From contig CAYNYI010000025.1 of assembly GCA_964401455.1 (NCBI GenBank), positions 1 to 30,368 on the forward strand: a stretch of 30,368 bases of DNA, read 5' to 3'. Positions within the stretch are counted from its first letter, which is position 1, and each line of letters opens with the position of its first letter. Under the pieces are notes generated by a model. It had not been told where the DNA came from. It made no database searches and saw only the letters and a list, made by a program, of their open reading frames with translations. Below are positions 6,591 to 14,255 of this stretch, one piece after another. The translations under genes and the position numbers were made by a program. This DNA is from CAYNYI01 sp964401455 (GTDB lineage Bacteria; Fibrobacterota; OXYB2-FULL-49-7; CAYNYI01).

Positions 6591-7514
6591 TTGACAGAAA
6601 AACCCAAAATTCTTATTGTTGACGACGAAGAAATAATGCGCAATATGCTGAAAGCCGAGCTTGAGGACCGCTACTCGGTTACTCTGGCCTCCAATGCCGG
6701 GGAGGCTTTGTCATGTATCGAAAAAGAGGATTTCAGTCTGGCCATATCCGATATAAATATGCCGGGAATGAAAGGCTACGAGCTTCTGGCGATAATCAGG
6801 GAAAAAGCTCCCGAAACCCGTACCGCGCTTATAACCGCTTATGATGTAAATGATTATATCCGCATGGCCGGTAAATGCGGAACAAGCAATATCATCCCGA
6901 AAACCACACCTTTTAATTTTGATGAATTCAACAGCCTTATTAACGGCCTTATAACGGGAAATATATTCGGAATTGAAAAATACATGAAAAATGACATGGA
7001 GGTAAATTATACCTATACGCTGAAAGGTTCCGATGATATTGAAACCATTGAAAATGAAATTATTGTGAAAGTGAGAAAAATGTATGAAACAAGCAATAAA
7101 GAAAAAAAATGCAACCATCTTCTCGTCCTTCTTGAAGAAGCGCTGACAAATGCTATATATCACGCGCCCGCCGACGAGTCAGGCAGAGAGAAATACAGAA
7201 AACATTCCAAAGTTGTTCTTCTGGAGGAAGAGTATATTGACGTTATACTCGCAAGAGATTCGGAGAAATACGGTGTAAGCGTTATAGATAAAAGCGGGCG
7301 ACTCAGAAAGGACACTGTACTTTATAAAATAGACCGGCATATAAGCGGAGAAGGACTCCTGGATGAAAGCGGTCGAGGACTTCATATGTCACGTATTTAT
7401 TCAGATCGCCTGATAATTAATATCGCACCCGGAAAGAAAACAGAAGTGATACTTCTAAATTACTTCGAGAAGAAATACCACGGATACAAACCACTGTATA
7501 TTAATGAATTATAA
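6591..7514 (+). CDS. Response-regulator receiver fused to a HATPase_c (RsbW-like) kinase/anti-sigma domain
   Basis: 307 residues. The receiver domain (about 5-120) has the acidic pair in ILIVDDEE, phospho-acceptor Asp54 (LAISDINMPGMKGYE), Thr82 (ALITAYD) and Lys104 (IIPKTTPF). After a linker, a GHKL ATPase domain (about 140-292) shows the N box LLEEALTNAIYHA (Glu182, Asn187), the G1 box VIDKSGRL and a GRGLHMSRIYSDRL G2-like box. There is no HisKA dimerisation/phospho-His domain, so this is not a classic sensor kinase; the ATPase part resembles RsbW/SpoIIAB serine kinases that bind sigma factors or STAS proteins. A phosphorylation-gated partner switch is inferred. TTG start behind CCGGAGAG; 16 bases after xer and 15 before tatA. 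No STAS partner in the window. Confidence 0.82.
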   Translation: MTEKPKILIVDDEEIMRNMLKAELEDRYSVTLASNAGEALSCIEKEDFSLAISDINMPGMKGYELLAIIREKAPETRTALITAYDVNDYIRMAGKCGTSNIIPKTTPFNFDEFNSLINGLITGNIFGIEKYMKNDMEVNYTYTLKGSDDIETIENEIIVKVRKMYETSNKEKKCNHLLVLLEEALTNAIYHAPADESGREKYRKHSKVVLLEEEYIDVILARDSEKYGVSVIDKSGRLRKDTVLYKIDRHISGEGLLDESGRGLHMSRIYSDRLIINIAPGKKTEVILLNYFEKKYHGYKPLYINEL

Positions 7515-7529
7515 AACTGGAGCTCACAA

Positions 7530-7685
7530 ATGTCATTAAGCCCTATGGAACTGGCGGTTATTTTTTTAATACTCCTTTTGCTGTTCGGAGGCAAAAAAAT
7601 CCCTGAGATAGCCAGAGGTCTCGGCCGGGGGCTTAAAGAATTCAGGAAAGCCCGCGAACAGGATGACGACAAGCCCGAAGAATGA
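7530..7685 (+). CDS. tatA: TatA, twin-arginine translocase pore subunit
   Basis: A 51-residue protein with the TatA/E plan: a short N-terminal membrane helix (about 6-20, MELAVIFLILLLLFGG), the KKIPEIARGLGRGLKEFRKA hinge and amphipathic helix, then a brief acidic tail. It forms the size-variable translocation pore for folded proteins in the cytoplasmic membrane. GGAG lies 7-8 bases before the ATG. The TGA overlaps the tatC ATG in an ATGA junction, indicating translational coupling. It is shorter than E. coli TatA (89 aa) but normal for minimal TatA proteins. Confidence 0.93.
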   Translation: MSLSPMELAVIFLILLLLFGGKKIPEIARGLGRGLKEFRKAREQDDDKPEE

Positions 7686-8395
7686 CTTTTCTAGAACACC
7701 TCGAAGAGCTTAGATTCCGCCTTATAAAAAGCGCGCTGGCGCTCATTGTTTTTTCAGGAATATCCTTTTTATACCGCAGAGATATACTGGAGATTTTAAA
7801 AGGCAGATATTTTCTTTTGTTCCGGGAAGGAGCTCTGGAAAATCTTGTGTCAATTTACCCTGCGGAATCATTTGTCTCCGGAATTAAACTTTCTCTATTC
7901 GGCGGAATGATACTCTCTTTCCCTTATATAGCATATCAGGCACTCGCTTTTATTTTACCCGGACTAAAAAAAACTGAAAAAAAATTTATTTTTCCACTTC
8001 TCCTCTCCACAGTCTTCTTTTTCCTGAGCGGCGCGCTTACCGCATATCTGATTATTCTGCCGGCTGCATTGAATTTTCTTCTTAATCAGGACGCCTCAAT
8101 ACTCAATATGACATCAGTAAACAGCTATATAACTTTCAGCGCAAGGCTTATAGCGGCCTTCGGATTCGCTTTCGAAATCCCGGTTTTATGTTTTATACTG
8201 GCCCGCTCCGGCATTGTAACAACCCGGGTACTTCTCTCCTGGTCTAAATACGCAATCATTATGATATTCGTATTATCGGCCATTCTGACACCGCCGGACG
8301 TGGTTTCTCAAATTATGCTGGCTGTTCCTCTGATTTTACTTTATTTTCTCGGTATAGCCGCCGCCCGTTTCGCCTCGGGAGAGAAAAATGCTTAA
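7682..8395 (+). CDS. tatC: TatC, twin-arginine translocase receptor subunit
   Basis: A polytopic membrane protein of 237 residues with about six helices, the signal-peptide receptor of the Tat system. It starts with the hallmark FLEHLEELRFRL and continues with FPYIAYQALAFILPGLKKTE (the conserved 'SPFLxYQ' region), FGFAFEIPVLCFILA with the conserved Glu, and AILTPPDVVSQIMLAVPLI. The periplasmic loop at about 45-70 (FREGALENLVSIYPAESF) is typical. It overlaps tatA by 4 bases and the next gene by 8, giving the order tatA-tatC-tatB-like. Confidence 0.94.
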   Translation: MTFLEHLEELRFRLIKSALALIVFSGISFLYRRDILEILKGRYFLLFREGALENLVSIYPAESFVSGIKLSLFGGMILSFPYIAYQALAFILPGLKKTEKKFIFPLLLSTVFFFLSGALTAYLIILPAALNFLLNQDASILNMTSVNSYITFSARLIAAFGFAFEIPVLCFILARSGIVTTRVLLSWSKYAIIMIFVLSAILTPPDVVSQIMLAVPLILLYFLGIAAARFASGEKNA

Positions 8396-9188
8396 CGGTA
8401 TAGGATTTTCGGAGACAGCTCTAACAGTTCTTTTCGTTCTTATATTTTTCGGTTCCGAAAGCTTACCCAAAATACTGAAAGACCTGGGAAGGTTCTATTC
8501 AAGACTGAGGAAATACTATCTGGAAATCAGGAATACAATAATGAGTGAATATGATAAAAAAGAAAATAAACCGGCTAAAGAGAATGCACATTCGACTTTA
8601 AAAAACGCGAAACAGCGGATAAGAATGGAAATTCTGAAAAAAAGAAACTCCATCAGACCCGATAGAATCCTTCAATACAGCCGTGAAATCTCATCTTCGA
8701 TTTTGGCCTTGTCCGAATACTCCAAAGCAGAAGTAGTTTATATATATCTTTCTAAAGACAGCGAAGTTGTATCAGACTTCATAATCGAAAAATCACTCAG
8801 TGACGGCAAAATTATTTCCGTACCTAAATGCAGGCCTCCGTATTCAATGGAATTTTACCCGGTAAAAAACTGCTTTACAGACACCAAAACCGGATATATG
8901 GGAATTAGAGAACCGCATAATATAAAACAAGGTCCTTGTGTTTATCCGCCTGATATTATAATAATACCGGGTATAGCCTATGACTATAAAAGAAACAGAA
9001 TAGGGTACGGAAAAGGCTATTTCGACAGATATCTTGACCGAATTAAAGCAAACGCATCCTCCTTAATAATAGCGCCTGCTTTTGACGAGCAGATTTATCC
9101 TTATGAACTTCCATGCGATGAAAAAGACAGAAAACCCGACATAATAATAACTCCATCACAAGTAATCGGAGGAAAAATTGAAACTTAA
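8388..9188 (+). CDS. TatB-like N-terminal domain fused to 5-formyltetrahydrofolate cyclo-ligase (MTHFS)
   Basis: 266 residues in one uninterrupted frame. Residues 1-55 look like TatB/TatA: IGFSETALTVLFVLIFFG forms a membrane helix, then SESLPKILKDLGRFYSRL and an amphipathic helix. Residues 72-266 match 5-formyl-THF cyclo-ligase, which uses ATP to make 5,10-methenyl-THF from 5-formyl-THF: KQRIRMEILKKRNSI, VYIYLSKDSEVVSDFII and the signature IPGIAYDYKRNRIGYGKG followed by YFDRYL. An internal ATG at 8541 (Met52) with AGGA 9 bases upstream could also give a soluble 215-residue cyclo-ligase. The ATG at 8388 overlaps tatC by 8 bases. Each half is recognisable; the fusion is unusual. An undetected frame error joining two genes is the main alternative. 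Confidence 0.85.
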   Translation: MLNGIGFSETALTVLFVLIFFGSESLPKILKDLGRFYSRLRKYYLEIRNTIMSEYDKKENKPAKENAHSTLKNAKQRIRMEILKKRNSIRPDRILQYSREISSSILALSEYSKAEVVYIYLSKDSEVVSDFIIEKSLSDGKIISVPKCRPPYSMEFYPVKNCFTDTKTGYMGIREPHNIKQGPCVYPPDIIIIPGIAYDYKRNRIGYGKGYFDRYLDRIKANASSLIIAPAFDEQIYPYELPCDEKDRKPDIIITPSQVIGGKIET

Positions 9189-11478
9189 AACCCACATTCT
9201 TATACTTGTTTTATGCGTCAGCGCTCATTCAATTAAAATAGTCTCTATACCCGGAAAAACAGAATCCGCACCTCCTGAAGGTACCTATACCGTAAAATAC
9301 GCCTCCTCATCCGAAGCCTCAGGGGAGTCCGCGCCGTTTATTCCGGCAGCTTCCGGCGAGATTGATTTCGGGGGCCCCTCCCATAAATTCCCGCTAAGAG
9401 CATACCGCTTCGCGCACAACGGCAAAGAACTCATAATAAGACTGGAAATTAGTAATAAACAAGGCAGTACCGGTACAGGAAAGAACGGTACTGTTTCGGA
9501 AATTGAATTTCAGAGCCCTGGAAATGATCCATCGGTACTCCGCACAGTTTTTTCCGGCACATCATCCTATGCAGAACTTGACAGGAAGATATGCAGAAGC
9601 AAATTGACTGAAACCGAAGAAAAAACAATCTTCCAGATATATGCAGATATGAGTGCGGTGGAAAATCTGCTGCCTTTTCGAAGAAACGGAATTAAAATAT
9701 ATATAAAAGACTTTCATCTGTCCGAAGGAAAACTCATGATAACCGGGTCATCCCTCTTGCTTAATTTTCTTCTGCCGGATAAATTCAGCGGAAAAGAGGT
9801 TGTTTACGGAGCATTTGAGAGTCCTGTCTTTGACAGAGGCAGCATTCCTGTATTTTCGTTCGATATACTCTCACCCGGCAAAAAATCATTTGATATTTCA
9901 GCGGAATTTCAGGCAGCGGGACTTAAAACAGACAAGACAGACACAACGGTTATTTTAAATAAGGGGCTAAACAGCTTCTACACAGCCCTCCCCATAACAG
10001 ACTATAAAGATGGAAGTTATGTTTTTCATTTAAACAACATAGAAAGGGCAATAAAAGGCAGAGATACTCTTGCACTAAAGGAGTCTCTCAAAAAGCGTTT
10101 CCCGAAACCCGACAGAGAGCCTTTTTATTCCGCCTGGAATGGAACACTTGCTAAAATACTCGAAGTCTACGGTTCAGGCAAGGATACATCCGGAATGACA
10201 TCAATACTTTCAGACCTGTCGAAATCTGTCATGCCGCCCTGTTTTTTCTGCAGTACCGGAGGAGGAATAATATCTCTTTCGGCTCCCTCTTATTCAGAGC
10301 CTCTGCCGGTACTAATGCTGCCTGCTGAGAATTCAAAAAAAAGTTATCAGGGAATAATTACTGCATACTACCCGAAATCCGACTACTCACATTATAATTT
10401 AGACAAGATAACCTCCTATTTAAATTCCCTTCCTTTCTCAAAAGAAAATATGCTGGATATAGTATGCACCAAATCTCTCGTTGAATACTCCGGAAACCGT
10501 CCGGGACTTTTCAGAAATATATTTGCGGACACATCGGCTACATCGAAACATAGATTTAAAAATAATTTCCGAAATTCGTCAGTCCACAGCCTTAACGCAC
10601 TTAAAATGCCTTGCGGTTCCTTTGATCCTGAAATCCCCGCCGGTTTCTGCGCTTATTCAAGCCCTCAAAAAAAAGACAGCGTCTTTCTCTATGGCAACAG
10701 GCTTAAAGGGCTTCACAGCCGCCGGGCGTCTGTTACAGGGCTGGTTAAATACGGTAATAGAACCGAATTCAAGGCGGTAAAAAAAGGCCCCTCCTCCTGG
10801 TTAATCTCAAAAAAAGAGAATGTAAGCTCGGTAAGATTAAATACCGAGGGTGATTTTATCAAAATTTTAACAAACACCGATGAAAAGAAATTTCCGAAGC
10901 CTGAAGGCGAGAACTCCGTCGAAATTTTATTTAATGACGGAAAAATTTCTGTTATGCCGGATTCAGACCCTGCATGCCATAAAAGCAGATTTGCTGAAGG
11001 CGGTATAGGCTCATTTTTAAAAATGGCTCCTTCATTTGTGCTGCCTGTATCAAAAAGCGTCGAACGGGCTGCTTCGTTTATACCTCCTCTTAGAAAAACA
11101 GCAAAAAGCCATGGATTTAAAGCCGTATTTCTGCATGACTCTTCTCTTATTTCTACCGCGAATATTATTATTGCCGGCGATACCTCGGAGAATATACTGA
11201 CAGCAAGGCTTTTCAAAAACAATAATAATTTCTCTAAAATATACTCCGGATTAATGACAATTCTTAAAGAAAAAGGTGGAGACAGGGCTTTTTTTCTGCA
11301 GCCCAACTGTGAAGTCCCCGGCGGCATGATTCTCACCCTGCTTCCGGGCAAAGACGAAAAGGTAAAGGACTTCGTTTTACCGGACAAAGATTTGCCGGCA
11401 TGTGATTACTTCATAACCAAGGACGGAAATATTACAGAGAAAGGCTGGTTCGGTTGTGACTGGAATTTTCAAAATTGA
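9178..11478 (+). CDS. Large secreted protein of unknown function
   Basis: 766 residues that I do not recognise. The first 18 residues (MKLKTHILILVLCVSAHS) form a Sec-type signal peptide without a twin-arginine motif, so despite its tat neighbours it is not an obvious Tat substrate. The body is soluble-looking, rich in Ser, Lys and Gly, with beta-prone segments in the first third (KELIIRLEISNK, ISAEFQAAGLK) and no later membrane helix. Cysteines include PPCFFCSTGGG near residue 353. Motifs of protease, glycosidase or porin families are not apparent. TTG start behind CGGAGGAAAAA, overlapping the cyclo-ligase gene by 11 bases; the HAD gene overlaps its end by 23. Probably periplasmic or outer-membrane associated; function unknown. 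Confidence 0.75.
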   Translation: MKLKTHILILVLCVSAHSIKIVSIPGKTESAPPEGTYTVKYASSSEASGESAPFIPAASGEIDFGGPSHKFPLRAYRFAHNGKELIIRLEISNKQGSTGTGKNGTVSEIEFQSPGNDPSVLRTVFSGTSSYAELDRKICRSKLTETEEKTIFQIYADMSAVENLLPFRRNGIKIYIKDFHLSEGKLMITGSSLLLNFLLPDKFSGKEVVYGAFESPVFDRGSIPVFSFDILSPGKKSFDISAEFQAAGLKTDKTDTTVILNKGLNSFYTALPITDYKDGSYVFHLNNIERAIKGRDTLALKESLKKRFPKPDREPFYSAWNGTLAKILEVYGSGKDTSGMTSILSDLSKSVMPPCFFCSTGGGIISLSAPSYSEPLPVLMLPAENSKKSYQGIITAYYPKSDYSHYNLDKITSYLNSLPFSKENMLDIVCTKSLVEYSGNRPGLFRNIFADTSATSKHRFKNNFRNSSVHSLNALKMPCGSFDPEIPAGFCAYSSPQKKDSVFLYGNRLKGLHSRRASVTGLVKYGNRTEFKAVKKGPSSWLISKKENVSSVRLNTEGDFIKILTNTDEKKFPKPEGENSVEILFNDGKISVMPDSDPACHKSRFAEGGIGSFLKMAPSFVLPVSKSVERAASFIPPLRKTAKSHGFKAVFLHDSSLISTANIIIAGDTSENILTARLFKNNNNFSKIYSGLMTILKEKGGDRAFFLQPNCEVPGGMILTLLPGKDEKVKDFVLPDKDLPACDYFITKDGNITEKGWFGCDWNFQN

Positions 11479-12109
11479 ACAATACAGTAATTTTTTCTTC
11501 GATTTCGACGGAACAATTATTGATAATCAGAGATATCACGACCGCTCACTCGATCAGGTATTCAGAAAAAGAGGTATCCAACTGTCCGATTTCGGCAGCG
11601 AAAAAATAAAAGGGCTTACAACTCCGGATATAGTTGAATTCCTGAATTCCAAACATGGGTACAATTTTGACAAGAACGAAATACAAACTGAGAAAACAGA
11701 AATCTATAACAGTATATTCAGACCTAATCCGGTTCGGGGAATAAAAGAATTCACCGGAAAGCTTAAAGAAAAAGGCGCAGGTGTATTTATGGTTACAAGC
11801 GCCCCAAAATACTATATAGATAAATACCTGAGGATTATTAATATAACTCTGTTTACAGAAGAAAACACTATATCAGGCGACATGGTTAGTAAACGAAAGC
11901 CTGACCCGGAAATTTACATGCTGGCGCTTCGCAAATTCGGAATACAGAAAAAGGCATCCATTCTGGTTTTTGAAGACTCACTTCTCGGTGTTCAATCAGC
12001 CGTGAAAGCGGGGTTAAACTGTGCCGGAGTACTTACCAGCGCTAAGGAAAAATCTCTTTTGGAAAAAGGCGCGCTGTTTACGATAAATGATTTTACAATA
12101 TTCAGATAA
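11456..12109 (+). CDS. HAD-superfamily phosphatase (beta-phosphoglucomutase/phosphoglycolate-phosphatase-like)
   Basis: 217 residues with the HAD motifs in order: FFDFDGTIID (nucleophile Asp16, Asp18), VTSAPKYYIDKYL (motif II Ser/Thr), SKRKPDPEIYMLAL (motif III Lys) and LVFEDSLLGVQSAVKAGL (motif IV acidic residues). The helical cap at about residues 27-90 places it in subfamily IA with beta-phosphoglucomutase and Gph. The substrate is not readable; phosphoglycolate is attractive because a glycolate-oxidase-type operon starts 0.8 kb downstream, but sugar phosphates are equally possible. GTG start, overlapping the upstream orphan by 23 bases. Its 3' end overlaps the convergent queD end by 8 bases. 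Confidence 0.85.
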   Translation: MTGIFKIEQYSNFFFDFDGTIIDNQRYHDRSLDQVFRKRGIQLSDFGSEKIKGLTTPDIVEFLNSKHGYNFDKNEIQTEKTEIYNSIFRPNPVRGIKEFTGKLKEKGAGVFMVTSAPKYYIDKYLRIINITLFTEENTISGDMVSKRKPDPEIYMLALRKFGIQKKASILVFEDSLLGVQSAVKAGLNCAGVLTSAKEKSLLEKGALFTINDFTIFR

Positions 12110-12488
12110 AATATTTGACGCCTGAGCTTCCGGTCTCCCTCACCTCGACCGACCTGACCTTTGCGGTTTCGTTATTCAAGCGCTCAGACAACCTGTTAAA
12201 TAGAAACCTGGCCATATTCTCAGATGTCGGATTCTGGAATTTACCCGATTTATCTTCGTCGCAGATATCTATATCATTAAGATATTTATGGTCCAGACCT
12301 GCCGCTTCCTCACGCACGGTTTTCTTTATTTTACGGAAATCCACCGCGATACCGATTTTGTCTGTGTCGGTACATCTCATTGTTACCTTGACATTCCAGT
12401 TATGGCCGTGAAGTTCCCGGCAATCCCCCTCGTAGCCTACAAGGCTATGCGCGGCGGAAAAAGAAGTTTCTACAAATACATCAAACAT
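12102..12488 (-). CDS. queD: QueD-like 6-carboxy-tetrahydropterin synthase / 6-pyruvoyl-tetrahydropterin synthase family
   Basis: About 128 residues. The family converts dihydroneopterin triphosphate to 6-carboxy-tetrahydropterin, the second step to 7-deazaguanine (queuosine) precursors. Zinc ligands are in FSAAHSL and the HGH of CRELHGHNWNVKV, which also gives the QueD-type C-x3-HGH catalytic cysteine. LDHKYLND and SVEVRETGSSGVKYF supply the remaining active-site His/Asp and Glu. I chose ATG at 12488, giving MFDVFVETSF like other QueD starts. An in-frame TTG at 12524 would add 12 residues and has no ribosome binding site. No other que genes are in the window, so a different pterin role remains possible. 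Confidence 0.85.
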   Translation of the reverse strand: MFDVFVETSFSAAHSLVGYEGDCRELHGHNWNVKVTMRCTDTDKIGIAVDFRKIKKTVREEAAGLDHKYLNDIDICDEDKSGKFQNPTSENMARFLFNRLSERLNNETAKVRSVEVRETGSSGVKYFI

Positions 12489-12559
12489 GACCTTAATATA
12501 AATATATTCTCTCCCCGTCCTCAATATGGTTTATAAAAGAATCTGAAATTAATTATATT

Positions 12560-12589
12560 TTGGCATCTAAATAACAACTGTTTTATAAG
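12560..12589 (+). promoter_or_regulatory. Candidate promoter for the fmdB-glc-obgE-trmFO operon
   Basis: TTGGCA (12560-12565) and TATAAG (12584-12589) are 18 bases apart in the gap between divergent queD and fmdB. It would start transcription near 12596, only a few bases before the ATG at 12600, yet an AAGGAG lies at 12587-12592. The promoter call and use of that ribosome binding site are mutually exclusive, so confidence is low. Confidence 0.3.
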
Positions 12590-12599
12590 GAGCCGTTCT

Positions 12600-12893
12600 A
12601 TGCCCACATATGAATATGAATGCAGAAAATGCGGAAAAACACTGGAAAAATTCCAGAAAATGACCGCGCGCCCAATAAAAAAATGTCCTGACTGCGGGGA
12701 AAATACTCTTGAAAGAATAATAAGCGGCGGCGCAGGCTTTCTTTTTAAGGGTGATGGATTTTATGAAACTGATTATAGAAGCAGTGAGTATAAGGAAAAA
12801 GCTAAAAAAGAGGCCGAATCGTCAAAACCCTCCGGGAAAAAGGACAACAGCAAAAAGTCCATCGGGAAAAAGGAGAAAGCGGCGGCTGACTGA
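12600..12893 (+). CDS. FmdB-family zinc-ribbon protein
   Basis: 97 residues. The N-terminal zinc ribbon has two Cys pairs, MPTYEYECRKCGKTLEKFQK and KKCPDCGENTLERIISGG, followed by FLFKGDGFYETDYRS as in the FmdB/CxxC_CXXC_SSSS family. The C-terminal third is a Lys/Ser/Glu-rich low-complexity tail. The name comes from a putative regulator of formamidase in Methylophilus; the real role of the broad bacterial family is unknown. ATAAGGAG precedes the ATG by 7 bases. Its stop codon is followed immediately by the glcD ATG. Confidence 0.88.
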   Translation: MPTYEYECRKCGKTLEKFQKMTARPIKKCPDCGENTLERIISGGAGFLFKGDGFYETDYRSSEYKEKAKKEAESSKPSGKKDNSKKSIGKKEKAAAD

Positions 12894-14255
12894 ATGAACC
12901 TTGCTCCGCTGATAAAAAAACTCGGGCCCGATAAAGTCCGCATCAACCCTGAGGAACTCTTCGTTTACAGCTACGACTCATCGAAACGCTCCTCGCTTCC
13001 TTCGGCGGTCATTATGGCGCAAAACGAAGACGACGTTGTCATCACGGTTCAGTTCTGCTGTTCAAACGGCATACCTGTTGTATCAAGAGGCGCAGGTACC
13101 GGAATGACCGGCGGGTCTGTTCCTCCTGTCGGTTCAATAGTACTCTCATTCGAGCGCATGGACCGCATTATTGATTTTGACTCAGAAAATAAGGTCGCGA
13201 TTACAGAACCGGGAGTCATAAACAGAGATCTTCAGGAGTTTCTTGCGGATTTCGGTCTCTATTGCGCCTGCGACCCGGGCAGCTCAGAAAATTCGACTAT
13301 AGGCGGCAATTATGCCGAAAACGCATGTGGTATGCGCGGCAGACGTTTCGGTTCCGCAATTTCCAATATCGAGGGCATCGAATTCCTGAACAGCCGGGGC
13401 AAAAAGATTAAAACAGGCTATTTTAATTCCGGCAAAGAAAAAAAACTCGAATCGCTAATTATAGGCAGCGAGGGCACCTTAGGCATTATCACCAGACTCG
13501 CCCTTAAAACAAATACTGTTTTGTCCGATATAAAAACAAAACTGATTTTTTACAGTGACCGAAAAAAAGTCATGGAGCTTGTTAGAGAAATAACTGAAAA
13601 AGGTATAGTTCCACTCTCTATGGAATTTATAGACAATTCAATATACAAATACCTGGTTGAAGATGAAGAAACTAAAAAATTCAAAGTTGAAGGAGCCTCC
13701 GCAGTAGTACTCCTTGAATACTCAGACATAGATGGAAAAACGGCCGCCTCAGGCATAGAAGCTGCCATAAAAAACAGCATCCCTTCACACATAATGACTG
13801 CCGACAATCCCTCGGACCGCGCTTCTTTCTGGAAGCTGCGAAAATCGATATCTCCCCTCCTGTATACTGTGGCTGATTTCAAGCTTAATGAAGACATTGC
13901 GGTTCCCCTTTCCCGAATGGATGAACTATTCAGAGGCATAGACAAGCTTGCGTCTTCAAGCGGACTGGAAATACCCTTCTTTGGCCATATCGCGGTTGGA
14001 TGCATGCACACTAACATAATGTATAATAAAGAAAAAGAAAAGGAAGCTCACAAAACTATGGAAGAGCTGTTCCGGCTTGTACTATCTCTTGACGGAACTC
14101 TTTCAGCCGAGCACGGAATAGGTATAACAAAAAGGGCTTTTATTCCGGAAGAACTCTCGTACGATGAAATCAATATAATGAGAAATATAAAACTAAAAAT
14201 GGATCCGGAAAATATTCTTAACCCAGGAAAAAAATTCAGCTATGTTCATAGATAA
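12894..14255 (+). CDS. glcD: FAD-linked oxidase, glycolate oxidase subunit GlcD / D-lactate dehydrogenase type
   Basis: 453 residues of the VAO/PCMH flavoprotein fold with FAD-oxidase C domain. It oxidises 2-hydroxyacids such as glycolate or D-lactate. The FAD-binding core shows VVSRGAGTGMTGGSVPPVGS, EPGVINRDLQEFLADFG, CDPGSSENSTIGGNYAENA and IIGSEGTLGIITRLAL. The C-terminal domain has FWKLRKSISP, FFGHIAVGCMHTNI, LSAEHGIGITKRAFIPEE and KLKMDPENILNPGKKF, all standard GlcD/D-LDH motifs. Substrate cannot be fixed from sequence; the GlcE-like and GlcF genes behind obgE favour a GlcDEF-type complex delivering electrons to the respiratory chain. It overlaps obgE by 14 bases. Confidence 0.92.
   Translation: MNLAPLIKKLGPDKVRINPEELFVYSYDSSKRSSLPSAVIMAQNEDDVVITVQFCCSNGIPVVSRGAGTGMTGGSVPPVGSIVLSFERMDRIIDFDSENKVAITEPGVINRDLQEFLADFGLYCACDPGSSENSTIGGNYAENACGMRGRRFGSAISNIEGIEFLNSRGKKIKTGYFNSGKEKKLESLIIGSEGTLGIITRLALKTNTVLSDIKTKLIFYSDRKKVMELVREITEKGIVPLSMEFIDNSIYKYLVEDEETKKFKVEGASAVVLLEYSDIDGKTAASGIEAAIKNSIPSHIMTADNPSDRASFWKLRKSISPLLYTVADFKLNEDIAVPLSRMDELFRGIDKLASSSGLEIPFFGHIAVGCMHTNIMYNKEKEKEAHKTMEELFRLVLSLDGTLSAEHGIGITKRAFIPEELSYDEINIMRNIKLKMDPENILNPGKKFSYVHR

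Noticed and set aside
10713..11387. 224-codon minus-strand frame inside the 766-residue orphan
   Set aside because: The plus-strand gene has a signal peptide, a good ribosome binding site and couples to both neighbours; the antisense frame has none of these.
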